Positions 25,329 through 34,625 of a stretch of 64,000 nt of DNA are shown one piece after another. The position numbers and the translations under genes are program-made. Positions within the stretch are counted from its first letter, which is position 1; the number at the start of each line of letters is the position of its first letter. This stretch comes from Piscinibacter sp. HJYY11 (GTDB taxonomy: Bacteria > Pseudomonadota > Gammaproteobacteria > Burkholderiales > Burkholderiaceae_C), in the NCBI RefSeq assembly GCF_016735515.1, contig NZ_JAERQZ010000001.1, positions 186,001-250,000 of the forward strand, given 5' to 3'. A model generated the notes under the pieces. The model worked only from the letters and a program-made list of their open reading frames with translations, did not search any database and was not told the DNA's origin.

Positions 25329-27779
25329 TCAGGCCGCCCGTTGGGGGAACTGACGGGGTTCGGGGGTGGAGGAATCGTGGGCCGGCGCGGCGGCGCTCGG
25401 CTGTACGCCGGCCGCCTGCGGCAGGAGGAAGTGCGCCAGCGCCGGCAGCAGCACGAGCGCCCCCAGCATGTTCCAGAGGAACATGAAAGCGAGCAGCACG
25501 CCCATGTCGGCCTGGAACTTGATGGGGCTCGCGACCCAGGTCACCACGCCCACCGCCAGCGTGATGCCGGTGAGCGTGACGACCTTGCCGGTGAAGAGCA
25601 GCGCGTGGTGGTAGGCCTCGGACAGGCTGCGCCCTTCGCGCAGCTGCGCGAGCGTGACCGAGAGGATGTAGAGCGCGTAGTCGACGCCGATGCCCACGCC
25701 GAGCGCGATCACCGGCAGCGTGGCGACCTTCACCCCCATGCCCAGGCCGACCATCAGCGCTTCGGCCAGGAAGGAGGTCAGCACCAGTGGCAGCACGGCC
25801 ACCACCACCGCACGCCACGAGCGGAACGTGATGAAGCACAGCAGCACCACCGCACCGTAGACCAGCAGGAGCATGGTGCGCCAGGCGTCCTTGACGACGA
25901 TGTTGGTCGCAGCCTCGATGCCGGCCGAGCCGGCGGCGAGCAGGAACTTCGTGTCGGCCGTGTCGTTGGCCTTGGCGAAGGCCTCGACGTGGTCGACCAC
26001 GCGCGCCAGCGTCTGCGCCTTGTGGTCGCGCAGGAAGACGTAGACCGTGAGCAGGCCGCACGCGTCGTTGTAGAGGCCACGCGGCGCGCCGGCGGTCACG
26101 GTGTTGAGCATGTCCTGGTTGGGCAGGAACTCATACCAGCGCGGGTTGCCTTCGTTCAGGCCGGCGAGCACGCGGCGGTTGAGCAGTGCCAGCGTGTTGA
26201 TGGACTCCACGCCGTCGAGCTGGCGCAGCTCCCACTCCAGCGTGTCGACCTTGCTCAGCGTCTCGTAGCGGGAGCATTGCCCGTCGGGCGTCTTCACCAT
26301 CACGGCCAGCACGTCGCTGGACGCGCCATAGGCGGCCGTCATGAAGGCGACGTCGCGGTTGTATCGGCTGTCGGCTCGCAGCTCGGGGGCGCCGGGGTCG
26401 AGGTCGCCGATCTTCAGTTGCAGGCTCGCGATGAAGCCCGCCGTGCCGAGCATGAGCGCCACCGCGACGGTGACGCCGGCCCAGCGCCGTTGGGTGAAAC
26501 GTTCGAGCCAGCGCCACGGCGAGGCGCTGCCCGCCGCTTCGCGCGCTTGCGCCCGCAGGCTGCGCTGCGCGGCCCGTGTGCTCACGCCGGCGTAGCTCAG
26601 GAGCACCGGCAGCAGGATCAGGTTGGTGAAGATCAGCGCGGCCACGCCGATGGAGGCGGCGATGGCCAGCTCGCGGATCACCTGGATGTGGATCACGAGC
26701 AGCACCGCGAACCCCACGGCATCGGCCAGCAGCGCGGTCAGGCCGGCGAGGAAGAGGCGACGGAAGGTGAAGCGCGCGGCGACGAGCTTGTGCGTGCCGC
26801 GGCCCACGTCCTGCATGATCCCGTTCATCTTCTGCGCGCCGTGGCTCATGCCGATGGCGAACACGAGAAAGGGCACGAGGATCGAATACGGGTCGAGCGC
26901 GTAGCCGAGCAGCGGCAGCAGGCCGAGCTGCCAGACCACCGCCACCAGCGAGGCGATCACCACCAGCGCGGTGGAGCGCACGCAGCGCGTGTAGGCGAAC
27001 ACCATCGCGGTGGCGATGGCCACGGCGATGGCGAAGAACACCAGCACCGAGCGCACGCCGTCGATGAGGTCGCCGATGATCTTGGCGAAGCCGGTGATGT
27101 GCACACGCACGCCTTCGGCTTCGTATTTCCCGCGCAGCGTCTCCAGCTGGCCGGAGAGCTTTGCGTAGTCGAGCGCCTGGCCATCCGTGCCCTGCGCGAG
27201 CAGCGGCACGTAGACCACCGAGGAGCGTTCGTCGCGCGCCACGAGCTGGCCCAGCTCGCCGGAGCGCGCCACGTTGGCGGCCAGCGCCTGCAGGCTGCGC
27301 GGCGAGCCGTCGTAGCCGTCGGGGATCACCGGGCCGCCTTCCAGGCCGTCTTCGGTCACGCCGACCCAGCGGGTGCTCGGGGTCCACAGCGACTTCATGC
27401 GCGCCCGGTCAACCCCGGGCAGCAGGAACACTTCGTCGCTCAGGCGGCGCAGTGTCTCCAGGTATTTCGCGTCGTAGATCGAGCCTTCGGGCTGCGCCAC
27501 GGCGATGCGCAAGGCATTGCCCAGGCCGCTCAGCTCCGACTGGTGGCGCAGGAAGTTCTGGATGTAGGGGTGGCTTGCGGGGATGGTCTTGTCGAAGCTC
27601 GCGTTCAGCTGCAGGCGCGTGGCCTGCCAGCCCAGCAGCACGGTCACCGCCAGGCACAGCCACACGACCACCGCGCGGTGGTTGAACAGCAGGCGCTCGA
27701 CCCACGAGCCGGAGTGGCGGTCGAACTGGTCGAGCGTCACGCCGTGCGTGTCGTGCGTCTTGAAGGAAGCCAGGCTCAC
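25329..27779 (-). CDS. RND/MMPL-family exporter (HAE3-like)
   Basis: An 816-residue RND protein with two repeats: a single helix, a periplasmic loop of about 180-200 residues, then five helices, for 12 in total. Helix 4 motifs such as VFAIGMSHGAQKMNG and VIALGVGIGVDYALYI match MMPL/HAE3 transporters that carry lipids, hopanoids or sterol-like molecules. It starts within the stop of the upstream YCF48 gene (ATGA). With DUF1302 and DUF1329 it should form a route for a hydrophobic compound across the envelope. Confidence 0.87.
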   Translation of the reverse strand: MSLASFKTHDTHGVTLDQFDRHSGSWVERLLFNHRAVVVWLCLAVTVLLGWQATRLQLNASFDKTIPASHPYIQNFLRHQSELSGLGNALRIAVAQPEGSIYDAKYLETLRRLSDEVFLLPGVDRARMKSLWTPSTRWVGVTEDGLEGGPVIPDGYDGSPRSLQALAANVARSGELGQLVARDERSSVVYVPLLAQGTDGQALDYAKLSGQLETLRGKYEAEGVRVHITGFAKIIGDLIDGVRSVLVFFAIAVAIATAMVFAYTRCVRSTALVVIASLVAVVWQLGLLPLLGYALDPYSILVPFLVFAIGMSHGAQKMNGIMQDVGRGTHKLVAARFTFRRLFLAGLTALLADAVGFAVLLVIHIQVIRELAIAASIGVAALIFTNLILLPVLLSYAGVSTRAAQRSLRAQAREAAGSASPWRWLERFTQRRWAGVTVAVALMLGTAGFIASLQLKIGDLDPGAPELRADSRYNRDVAFMTAAYGASSDVLAVMVKTPDGQCSRYETLSKVDTLEWELRQLDGVESINTLALLNRRVLAGLNEGNPRWYEFLPNQDMLNTVTAGAPRGLYNDACGLLTVYVFLRDHKAQTLARVVDHVEAFAKANDTADTKFLLAAGSAGIEAATNIVVKDAWRTMLLLVYGAVVLLCFITFRSWRAVVVAVLPLVLTSFLAEALMVGLGMGVKVATLPVIALGVGIGVDYALYILSVTLAQLREGRSLSEAYHHALLFTGKVVTLTGITLAVGVVTWVASPIKFQADMGVLLAFMFLWNMLGALVLLPALAHFLLPQAAGVQPSAAAPAHDSSTPEPRQFPQRAA

Positions 27780-28828
27780 GGCTTGGCTCCCAAGTTCAAG
27801 GCGACCGGCGTGGCACCAGCGAGCCCGAAGGCCAGCGCGCGGTCGGGGGCCAGGGGCAGCACCGCGGCCGGCATCGGCAGCGGGCGTTCGTTGACCGGCA
27901 CCAGCGTCTCGCCGCGCAAGGCGAGCAGCAGGCCGGCCTGGTTGGCGAGCAGCAGCGTGCCGTCCGCCGCCGTGGCGCTGGCGGTGATGGAGGTGCCGGT
28001 CGGCGTGCTGAGCTGCGCCCAGCCGCTGTTGCCGTCACGCGCATGCCACACGTTGCCGCGCAGACCGGCGAGCACGAGGCTGCCGTCGGCACGCAGTTCG
28101 CCGGTGAACCAGCTGCCCTTGTAGGGCGAGGCGAGCGTGCGGAAACTGTGGCCGCCGTCGTCCGAACGCGCGAGCAGGCCTTGCTCGCCGGCCAGCACGA
28201 TGGCATCGCCCGCGCGGCGCGCCACGTACCAGTGCAGGCCCTGGGGGTTGGGCAGGCGGGCCATCCACGGCGCCCACGACTTGCCGCCGTCCTGGCTGTG
28301 GAAGGCGATGCCGTAGGCGCCGACGGCCAGCAGGCGTTGGGCGTCCCACAGCATCACGTCGAGGAAGGGCTTGTCGGGCCCGTCGGCCAGCAGTCGCTCG
28401 GCCTCCTTCATGGCCTCGGGTGTTGCGGCGGCCTCCTTGGCGAGCCGTGCGAGCCGCAGCCCATCCAGCCGCACGGTCCAGCTTTCGCCTGCATCTTCGG
28501 TGGTGAGCACCGTGCCGGCGTGACCGACGGCCACGCCGCGTCGTGCGTCGGCGAAACGCACGGTCGTCAGCGTCACGCTGACGGGCGACGGCGCCTGCCG
28601 CCAGGTGATGCCACGGTCGTCGCTCAGCGCCACGAGGCCGCGCTCGCCGACGGCGACCACACGCGCCCCGGCGAAGGCCGCCGACAGCAGCGCCTGGCGC
28701 GCCGGTGCCTTGACCGAGAGCGCCGGGCGTTGCCACGCGTCGCCCACGGGGGCGGCGCCGGCACCCGTCGCGCCGAGCAGCAGCGTCGCCGCGAGCGCCA
28801 GGTCCGAAGAGGTGAAGCGAAAGTTCAT
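27776..28828 (-). CDS. YCF48/BNR-repeat periplasmic beta-propeller protein
   Basis: A 350-residue protein with a signal peptide and repeated beta-propeller motifs of the Ycf48 type: LSDDRGITWRQ, TTEDAGESWT, SQDGGKSWAP and SDDGGHSFRT, one per blade. In heterotrophic proteobacteria this type is found with DUF1302, DUF1329 and MMPL genes rather than photosystem II. It is likely a periplasmic assembly or scaffold partner of the exporter, with which its gene overlaps by 4 bp. Confidence 0.83.
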   Translation of the reverse strand: MNFRFTSSDLALAATLLLGATGAGAAPVGDAWQRPALSVKAPARQALLSAAFAGARVVAVGERGLVALSDDRGITWRQAPSPVSVTLTTVRFADARRGVAVGHAGTVLTTEDAGESWTVRLDGLRLARLAKEAAATPEAMKEAERLLADGPDKPFLDVMLWDAQRLLAVGAYGIAFHSQDGGKSWAPWMARLPNPQGLHWYVARRAGDAIVLAGEQGLLARSDDGGHSFRTLASPYKGSWFTGELRADGSLVLAGLRGNVWHARDGNSGWAQLSTPTGTSITASATAADGTLLLANQAGLLLALRGETLVPVNERPLPMPAAVLPLAPDRALAFGLAGATPVALNLGAKP

Positions 28829-28839
28829 GCCAGCGTCTT

Positions 28840-30186
28840 TCAGCGCACGCCGTCGCCGGCCATGGCGTCGGGGGTGAAGAAGCTGTCGGGCCGGCGCGGC
28901 ACGATGCGGTAGTGCGTGTTGCGTTCGTTGACGACGCCGCTCGCGTACCACGCACCCGACAGCAGATCATGGAAGCCCCATTGCTGCTGCGGCGTGGTGG
29001 CCGGCAGGTCGGGCATCACGACGGGGTGGGCCCACAGCGTCTTCCACAACTGGCCCTTGGCATCCCAGCGGTCGCCGAGCACGGCCACCCAGGTGTCTTC
29101 GTCGAGGTAGTAACGGCTGCGCGGTGCCTGGTGGCGCTGGCCCGGCTTGAGGTTGGCCTCGACCACCCACACGCGGTGCAGCTCCCAGCGCACGTGGTCG
29201 GGGTTGAAGTGGTGGGGCAGGAGGACGTCGCTGTCCTTCGTCGGCGTGTGCAGGCGGTTGCTGTTGTAGGGGATCAGCAGTTCTTGCTTGCCGACGATCT
29301 TCCAGTTGAAGCGGTCGGTGCGGCCGCCGAACACGTCGACCTCGTCGAAGCTCGCGACGCCGCTCGACGCCGGCGTGGGGGTGTCGCAGCACGCGTTGGG
29401 CAGCTTGCGCACGCGGCGCTGGCCGGTGAGGTAGACCCAGGTGGCGGTCTTGTCGGCATCGAGGTTCTGGCGGCCGACAAGGGCTTCGCCGGCACGCACC
29501 GGCGGGCCCGAGTTGACGAGGCGGATCAGCCAGAAGTCGCCGTTGAACTTGTCCTGCTGGCCTTGCGCGTAGTACGGCATCTGCCAGTCGCCCGTCGCCT
29601 CGACCGAGAGCACGCGCTGGCCGCTGGCGGTGCCGAGGTAGCCGCGGAAATCGTTCTGCCAGGCCTCGCCGCGCCAGTGCAGGTCGTTGTTGGCCATCAT
29701 CTCCTCGCCCGTCTTCGGGATGGGGAAGGGGATGCCGCCGAACGCACCCTTGAGCACGTGGCCTTCCAGCCTGGCGGTGGTCGCGTTCTTGAAGGTGTTG
29801 TCGTAGACCCATTGCGGCGCGGCGGCGGTGCGGTGGGTCTTGTAGACGTCGAGCCGGAAGGTCTTGGGGTACTTCTTGAGCAGGGCCACCGTGCCCTCGC
29901 TCAGCTTGCCGGCGTGCTGCGCCAGGTTGTCGGCGGTCACCGAGTAGAGCGGCTTCTCGTTCGCGAACGGGTCGCCACGGCGGCCGCCGTTCTTGAAGCC
30001 GGGAATGGGCGTGGTGTAGCCGCCGTTCCAGGCGGGGATGCTGCCGTCGGCGTTGCCGGCCTTCTCGGCGCCGAAGGGCGTGAGCGTGGTCTTCAGCTTG
30101 GCGGCTTCTTCGGGCGTGACGCCGGCCTGTGCTGCCGACGCGGCGACGAGGGCGACCAGTGCAAGGCCTCTTGTGATATGTGACAT
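28840..30186 (-). CDS. DUF1329 periplasmic protein
   Basis: A 448-residue protein with a clean signal peptide (cleavage near AAQAGV) and the DUF1329 pattern: GSIPAWNGG near residue 50, KFNGDFWLIRL and SRYYLDEDTW. DUF1329 proteins have a LolA-like lipid-binding fold and occur with DUF1302 porins. It is likely the periplasmic carrier of the hydrophobic substrate. It is 12 bp from both neighbours. Confidence 0.88.
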   Translation of the reverse strand: MSHITRGLALVALVAASAAQAGVTPEEAAKLKTTLTPFGAEKAGNADGSIPAWNGGYTTPIPGFKNGGRRGDPFANEKPLYSVTADNLAQHAGKLSEGTVALLKKYPKTFRLDVYKTHRTAAAPQWVYDNTFKNATTARLEGHVLKGAFGGIPFPIPKTGEEMMANNDLHWRGEAWQNDFRGYLGTASGQRVLSVEATGDWQMPYYAQGQQDKFNGDFWLIRLVNSGPPVRAGEALVGRQNLDADKTATWVYLTGQRRVRKLPNACCDTPTPASSGVASFDEVDVFGGRTDRFNWKIVGKQELLIPYNSNRLHTPTKDSDVLLPHHFNPDHVRWELHRVWVVEANLKPGQRHQAPRSRYYLDEDTWVAVLGDRWDAKGQLWKTLWAHPVVMPDLPATTPQQQWGFHDLLSGAWYASGVVNERNTHYRIVPRRPDSFFTPDAMAGDGVR

Positions 30187-30198
30187 GGGGGTCTCCGT

Positions 30199-31869
30199 TC
30201 AGAAAGTGGTGCGCAGGGAGAAGCTGAGGAAACTGCGGTCCTTCAGCGCCTGCTCGTACTGGGCGTTGTTCGCGTTGTCGAGGGTGGGCTTGGCCTTGCC
30301 CAGGAAGTGCACGTAGCTCAGGTTGGCGTTCCAGCGGCCGAGCCAGACGCCACCGAGGCCGAGGGTCAGGTCGCCACCGTGGTCCACCGCGAAGCCGGGG
30401 CCCACCGCCGACGACTTGCCGAAGCCATAGCCGAGGCCGAGGCTCGGCGACAGGTCGAGGCCAGGGGCCACCTGCCGGTAGGTCGGCGAGAACACGACGC
30501 GCAGCGCGGTGGCCGAGCGGTCGGCGTTGGGGTTCAGTGCGGCTTCGTTCTTCGTGACCTTGAGGCGCTGGTTCCAGGCGATTTCGCCGAGGAAGCTCGC
30601 CTCATTGAAGAGCACGCTGGGGCCGAGGCTCGCGAGCCACGAGAACTGCACATGCGCGCTTTCACCGACCGCATAGCCCGGGTTGTCGGAATTGTTGAAA
30701 CCCGTGCCCACCCCGATGGCCGGGATGATCGTGCGCCCGGAACTGGCGAGCGGCGTGTTCTGGCGGATCGAGGCTTCGCCGGCGAGGCTCCAGTCGCCCA
30801 CCGTCTTCGCCAGGCTCACACCGTAAGCGCGCACGCCCTCGTGGTAGACCCAGCGGAAGCTGCGGGCGGTGAGCGCCGGCGGTGCGCCGTTCATCGTCGT
30901 CCAGATGTTGCTGGGCGTGGTGGCGTGGTAGCGGATGGCGTAGAGGCCGAGGTCGGCGTCGAGCGCGTCGAGGCGCCAGCGCAACTGCACGCCACCCTGG
31001 CCGCTGTCCCGGGCTTCGAGGTCGGCCTCGCGCACGAAGGTGCCGGTCGGGCCGGCGTTGATGCGCTCGGCGCCGGGGCCGAGCGAGTCGCTGCCGGAGA
31101 GATAGGCGCCGGCCGGCATCAGCCGTGTCTTCTGCCACTCGTAGGGCACGTACGCGCCGACGGTCACGGCAGACGACAACTGCACCTGCATCGACAGCTT
31201 GCCGGTGGGCCGCGCGATCTCCTTGAACTGCGAGTTGGGGACCGACAGCAGCTTGGGCAGGTCGAGCGGCGCCATGCCGCCGGCGATGCCGTTCGCGCCG
31301 AAGAAGAGGCTCTCGCCCCACAGCAGGGTGTGGCGGCCGAGGCGTGCGCTGACCGGCACCTCGCCGAGCTGCAGCTTGCCGAAGACGAAGGCGTCGAGCA
31401 CCTCGGCCTTGCGGCCCATGACCTCGCGTGTCTCCTCCGGGAACTCGTTGCCGGGGGTGTGGTTGGCCGTGGTGGTGCGGTTCTGGTTGCCGCGGTTGTA
31501 GACCGCGTCGTACCACGCTGCGCCGCTCACGCGGGCGCCGACGTTGCCGTAGCTCGCATCGAGTTCGCTCAGCAGGTCGAGCCGGTTGGAGACGATGCCG
31601 CGGCTGAAGTTGTTGTCGCCGTCGTCCTGGTTGAGGTTGTTCGGGCCGACGACACCGCCGGGGCCGAACCGCGTCTGCGAAAGGCCGGGATCCGCCTTCT
31701 TGACGCGCGCCGCGGCGCTGTACTTGACCGTGTTGTCCCAGCGCAGCTTGAGGCCGGAGTCTCCGGTGTCGAACTCGAGGGCCTGCGCGTTGACGCAGGC
31801 CATGGCCGCGATGGTCAGGGCCGACAGGCGAAGCGGCGGCTTGGGGGAAGCAGGGGTGAAGTGAAGCAT
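30199..31869 (-). CDS. DUF1302 outer-membrane protein
   Basis: A 556-residue protein with a signal peptide ending near VNAQALEF. The mature start FDTGDSGLKLRWDNTVKYS is the DUF1302 signature. Alternating beta strands run to a C-terminal Phe (SLRTTF), as expected for outer-membrane barrels. It is presumably the outer-membrane channel partner of the DUF1329 and RND proteins. Confidence 0.88.
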   Translation of the reverse strand: MLHFTPASPKPPLRLSALTIAAMACVNAQALEFDTGDSGLKLRWDNTVKYSAAARVKKADPGLSQTRFGPGGVVGPNNLNQDDGDNNFSRGIVSNRLDLLSELDASYGNVGARVSGAAWYDAVYNRGNQNRTTTANHTPGNEFPEETREVMGRKAEVLDAFVFGKLQLGEVPVSARLGRHTLLWGESLFFGANGIAGGMAPLDLPKLLSVPNSQFKEIARPTGKLSMQVQLSSAVTVGAYVPYEWQKTRLMPAGAYLSGSDSLGPGAERINAGPTGTFVREADLEARDSGQGGVQLRWRLDALDADLGLYAIRYHATTPSNIWTTMNGAPPALTARSFRWVYHEGVRAYGVSLAKTVGDWSLAGEASIRQNTPLASSGRTIIPAIGVGTGFNNSDNPGYAVGESAHVQFSWLASLGPSVLFNEASFLGEIAWNQRLKVTKNEAALNPNADRSATALRVVFSPTYRQVAPGLDLSPSLGLGYGFGKSSAVGPGFAVDHGGDLTLGLGGVWLGRWNANLSYVHFLGKAKPTLDNANNAQYEQALKDRSFLSFSLRTTF

Positions 31870-31911
31870 GGTCTCCTCTCGTGTGTCTTGGTGGAATGAG
31901 GTGTGGGAAGG

Positions 31912-33012
31912 TCAGGCGGGTCGCGCGACCAGCGGCACCAGCCGCTCGGCGAGGGCGAGCAGGTCGGTGGAAGCGTCGGGTCTCACGTTCCAGCGGGCGG
32001 CTTGCGACGTGATCTCGAGAACCCGCCGCGCACGATCGAGGCGGCGTGCCTCGAACGCGTGGAGTAGTTCGTCGTGTGGCAGGCGGGCGCGCAGCAGGTC
32101 GCCGAGCACGAGGGCGTCTTCCACCGACTGCGCCGCCTGCTGGCCGAAGTGCGGTGGCAGAACGAGCGCGGCAGGCCCGATGCGCAGCACACGCTGCGCA
32201 TGCCAGGGGCCCGGTTGCATGCCGAAGCGCACCGGCCGCTCCGTCACCGGCGTCGTGGCGCCCCAGTGGCGGGCCACCGGCGCCACGATGCCGCCCTGCG
32301 CCGCCAGCACCTGGCGGATATCGGAAGTGGAAGGGCGGCTGCGCTCGTTCCACATCACCGCCACACCGGCCCGTCGTGTGTCGACCGGCACGAGCAAGAC
32401 CTTGGGGTACTCGTGGCTCAGCACGAGGGTGGCACGGTCGAGCGCCAGCGGGCGCGGCACCAGCGTCTGGCACCACTGTTGCGGCAGGGCTTCGGGTTCC
32501 CACGCGACGAGGGCGCTGCGCAATGTGCCGGCACTGCCGGGCCTGTTCGTGAGCACGGCCAGGTCCATCGGGTGCCGCTCGCCGGCCTGGGTCACGAGCG
32601 TGGCGTCGGGCAGGGCGTCGACGATGGTTGTGCCTTGGTGCAGCTTGGCCCCGCGATCGACCGCGGCCTGGCGTAAAAGCCCAAGCAGGTCGCCGTGCAC
32701 CATGCCGAGCGCGGGCGGCAGCGGCTCGCCGGCCAGGCGCGGCGACGCCAGTTCGCAATACGCCCGGCCCTGCACATCCGCCACCACCATGCCCTTGTAG
32801 GGAAAGCCTTTGCGCACGCAGCTGTCGGCGAGCCCGAGGGAGTTCAGGTCCCTCAGCAGGTTGGCCGTGACATGGAGATGCGTGGCCTTCGACGGCGCTG
32901 TGGCGGGCGCGTCGAAGACCTCCACCGTCGCACCCGCCGACGAGGCGGTGAGTGCCATCGCAAGCCCCGCGAGACCAGCGCCGACGATGCCGATGCGAAG
33001 CGCGGGCGACAT
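31912..33012 (-). CDS. FAD-dependent monooxygenase
   Basis: A second group A flavoprotein hydroxylase of 366 residues: IGIVGAGLAGLAMA near residue 6 binds FAD, and the GPAALVLPPHFGQQAAQSVEDA segment carries the second FAD motif in a degenerate form with the usual GD changed to GP. That change may lower FAD affinity or mark a divergent role. The ATG at 33012 is chosen; a longer frame reaches 33324 across the promoter region. It heads the minus-strand run and diverges from a LysR gene. Confidence 0.8.
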   Translation of the reverse strand: MSPALRIGIVGAGLAGLAMALTASSAGATVEVFDAPATAPSKATHLHVTANLLRDLNSLGLADSCVRKGFPYKGMVVADVQGRAYCELASPRLAGEPLPPALGMVHGDLLGLLRQAAVDRGAKLHQGTTIVDALPDATLVTQAGERHPMDLAVLTNRPGSAGTLRSALVAWEPEALPQQWCQTLVPRPLALDRATLVLSHEYPKVLLVPVDTRRAGVAVMWNERSRPSTSDIRQVLAAQGGIVAPVARHWGATTPVTERPVRFGMQPGPWHAQRVLRIGPAALVLPPHFGQQAAQSVEDALVLGDLLRARLPHDELLHAFEARRLDRARRVLEITSQAARWNVRPDASTDLLALAERLVPLVARPA

Positions 33013-33216
33013 CGTCAGCAGGCCGAGGCCGTGTGTTTGCAAATCGAAGGCGTGAGTTCGCCCTTCGCCTGGCTCGATGCCATTCGTTGTCTCCTGATCG
33101 TTCTGAAGTCGGGTTACCGAGAGGTTAGGGAGAGCCGCGTCGCTTGAAAAATGGGTTGTTTCCAAACGAGATATCGATCCGGTGAATAGTCTTCGGGTTA
33201 CCCCTGGCTTCAGCGG

Positions 33217-34152
33217 ATGACGGCGCACCCCATGCGACACAACCGACTTGACCTCAACCTGCTCGTGGCGCTCGATGCGCTGCTGACCGAGCGCAGCATC
33301 ACGAAAGCCGCGGACCGGCTGCACCTCAGCCAGTCGGCGACGAGCAACGCCCTGGCGCGGCTGCGCGAGTACTTCGACGACGAGCTCCTCGTGCAGGTGG
33401 GGCGGCGCATGGAGCTCACGCCGCGTGCAGAAGGGCTTCAGGAGTCGGTGCGCGACATCCTCGTCCGCGTCGATAGCACGGTGGCCGTGCAGCCCGAGTT
33501 CGAGCCGGCCAAGTCAGACCGCACGTTTCGGCTCTTCGTGTCCGACTACACGCTGATGGTGTTTGCGCCGCACATCCTTGCGCTCGCGAGGGAGGCGCGC
33601 TGCACGGCGACGTTCGACTTCCTGCCGCAGGTGTCGAACCCGCAGCGAAGCCTGGAGCGCGGCGAGGTGGACCTGATGATCATCCCGCGCGGTTTCGTAT
33701 CCCCCGATCACCCCGAGGAAGTGCTGTACGAAGAGAAGTTCCTGTGCGCGGTGTGGCGTGACGGTGCGCTCGGCCGCGGCGAGCTGAGCTTTGAGCGCTA
33801 CCGCGATGCTGGCCACGTGGTCATGCAGCCGCCGGGGCAGGCGGGCGAGTCGTTCGAGGCGTGGTTCGCCCGGCGCTTCGGGCTCACGCGTCGCGTCGTC
33901 GCCATTAGCCACGGGTTCGCCGCCCTGCCGGCGATGGTGGTCGGCACCGACCATGTGGCCACTGTGCATGCGCGCCTCGCCCTGAAGCTGCAGCCCGCCT
34001 TGCCGATCGTGCTGCACGAGCCGCCGCTGCCCATCAACGTGATGGAGCAAAGCATGCAGTGGCACAAGTACAAGACGCAGGACCCTGGGCTGGTTTGGTT
34101 GCGTGGACTCTTACGGCGCGCGGTGCAGCGCATGGATGCGTCGCTGGCCTAA
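33217..34152 (+). CDS. LysR-family regulator, NodD-type
   Basis: A 311-residue LysR protein; an alternative ATG at 33232 gives RLDLNLLVALDALL near the extreme N-terminus as in NodD/NahR relatives and may be the true start. The helix-turn-helix is KAADRLHLSQSATSNALARL, and the C-terminal ligand domain has the NodD-like LMIIPRGF strand. It diverges from the catabolic run that starts at 33012, so it is the most likely regulator of that operon, responding to its substrate. Confidence 0.87.
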   Translation: MTAHPMRHNRLDLNLLVALDALLTERSITKAADRLHLSQSATSNALARLREYFDDELLVQVGRRMELTPRAEGLQESVRDILVRVDSTVAVQPEFEPAKSDRTFRLFVSDYTLMVFAPHILALAREARCTATFDFLPQVSNPQRSLERGEVDLMIIPRGFVSPDHPEEVLYEEKFLCAVWRDGALGRGELSFERYRDAGHVVMQPPGQAGESFEAWFARRFGLTRRVVAISHGFAALPAMVVGTDHVATVHARLALKLQPALPIVLHEPPLPINVMEQSMQWHKYKTQDPGLVWLRGLLRRAVQRMDASLA

Positions 34153-34625
34153 CCTAGGAAAAACATTCGACTCATGTTCGAGCGGCCTTTTCCCGTTTCG
34201 ATCGGGAGCCGCATGCTGTCAGCGATTTCTTCACCGGTCACGTCGTCCTCCACGCTCTCTTTGCCCTCAAAGGCCTCGACCATGTGAAGACGGCGGACGC
34301 AGCCGGCGTCGGGATGGGAACGTCCGCCAAGGGTTTGAAGGTGGTCAGGGGCGACGTGGACATGGTCGCTTGGGGATGCCGGCTACAGACTGGGTGCTGC
34401 CAATCGAGTTCAGGCCACGAGTGACCGGTAAGACTCAGACCGGTCATCCGCATCCCAACTGGTTGAATGTGACCGCTACTCATGCTTAACCGGTCAGCTG
34501 AGCGTGGCCAACCGAAGACGGGTGCGCACGGACGACTGTTTTCTTGGTCACGATCGGCCGAATGCGACCCGCGGCGGACGTTCGTCCTTCGCAAGAGCAG
34601 CCACTCAGGCTGCTCAGTTCTCCGC
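34153..34625. other. Intergenic region holding a dispersed repeat
   Basis: No credible ORF. It contains copy B of the repeat at 34391-34477. The rest has no visible structure beyond what is expected between two convergent LysR genes. Confidence 0.5.
34391..34477. repeat. Dispersed repeat copy B
   Basis: Partner of 14947-15032, in the same orientation. Shared blocks are AGACCGGTC, TCCGCATCCC and TTGAATG followed by GACCGCT. Confidence 0.6.

Noticed and set aside
24111..28124. A 1337-codon open frame on the plus strand
   Set aside because: It lies opposite the hydrolase, RND and YCF48 genes, is rich in His, Arg and Gln repeats typical of antisense frames in GC-rich genes, and matches no family.
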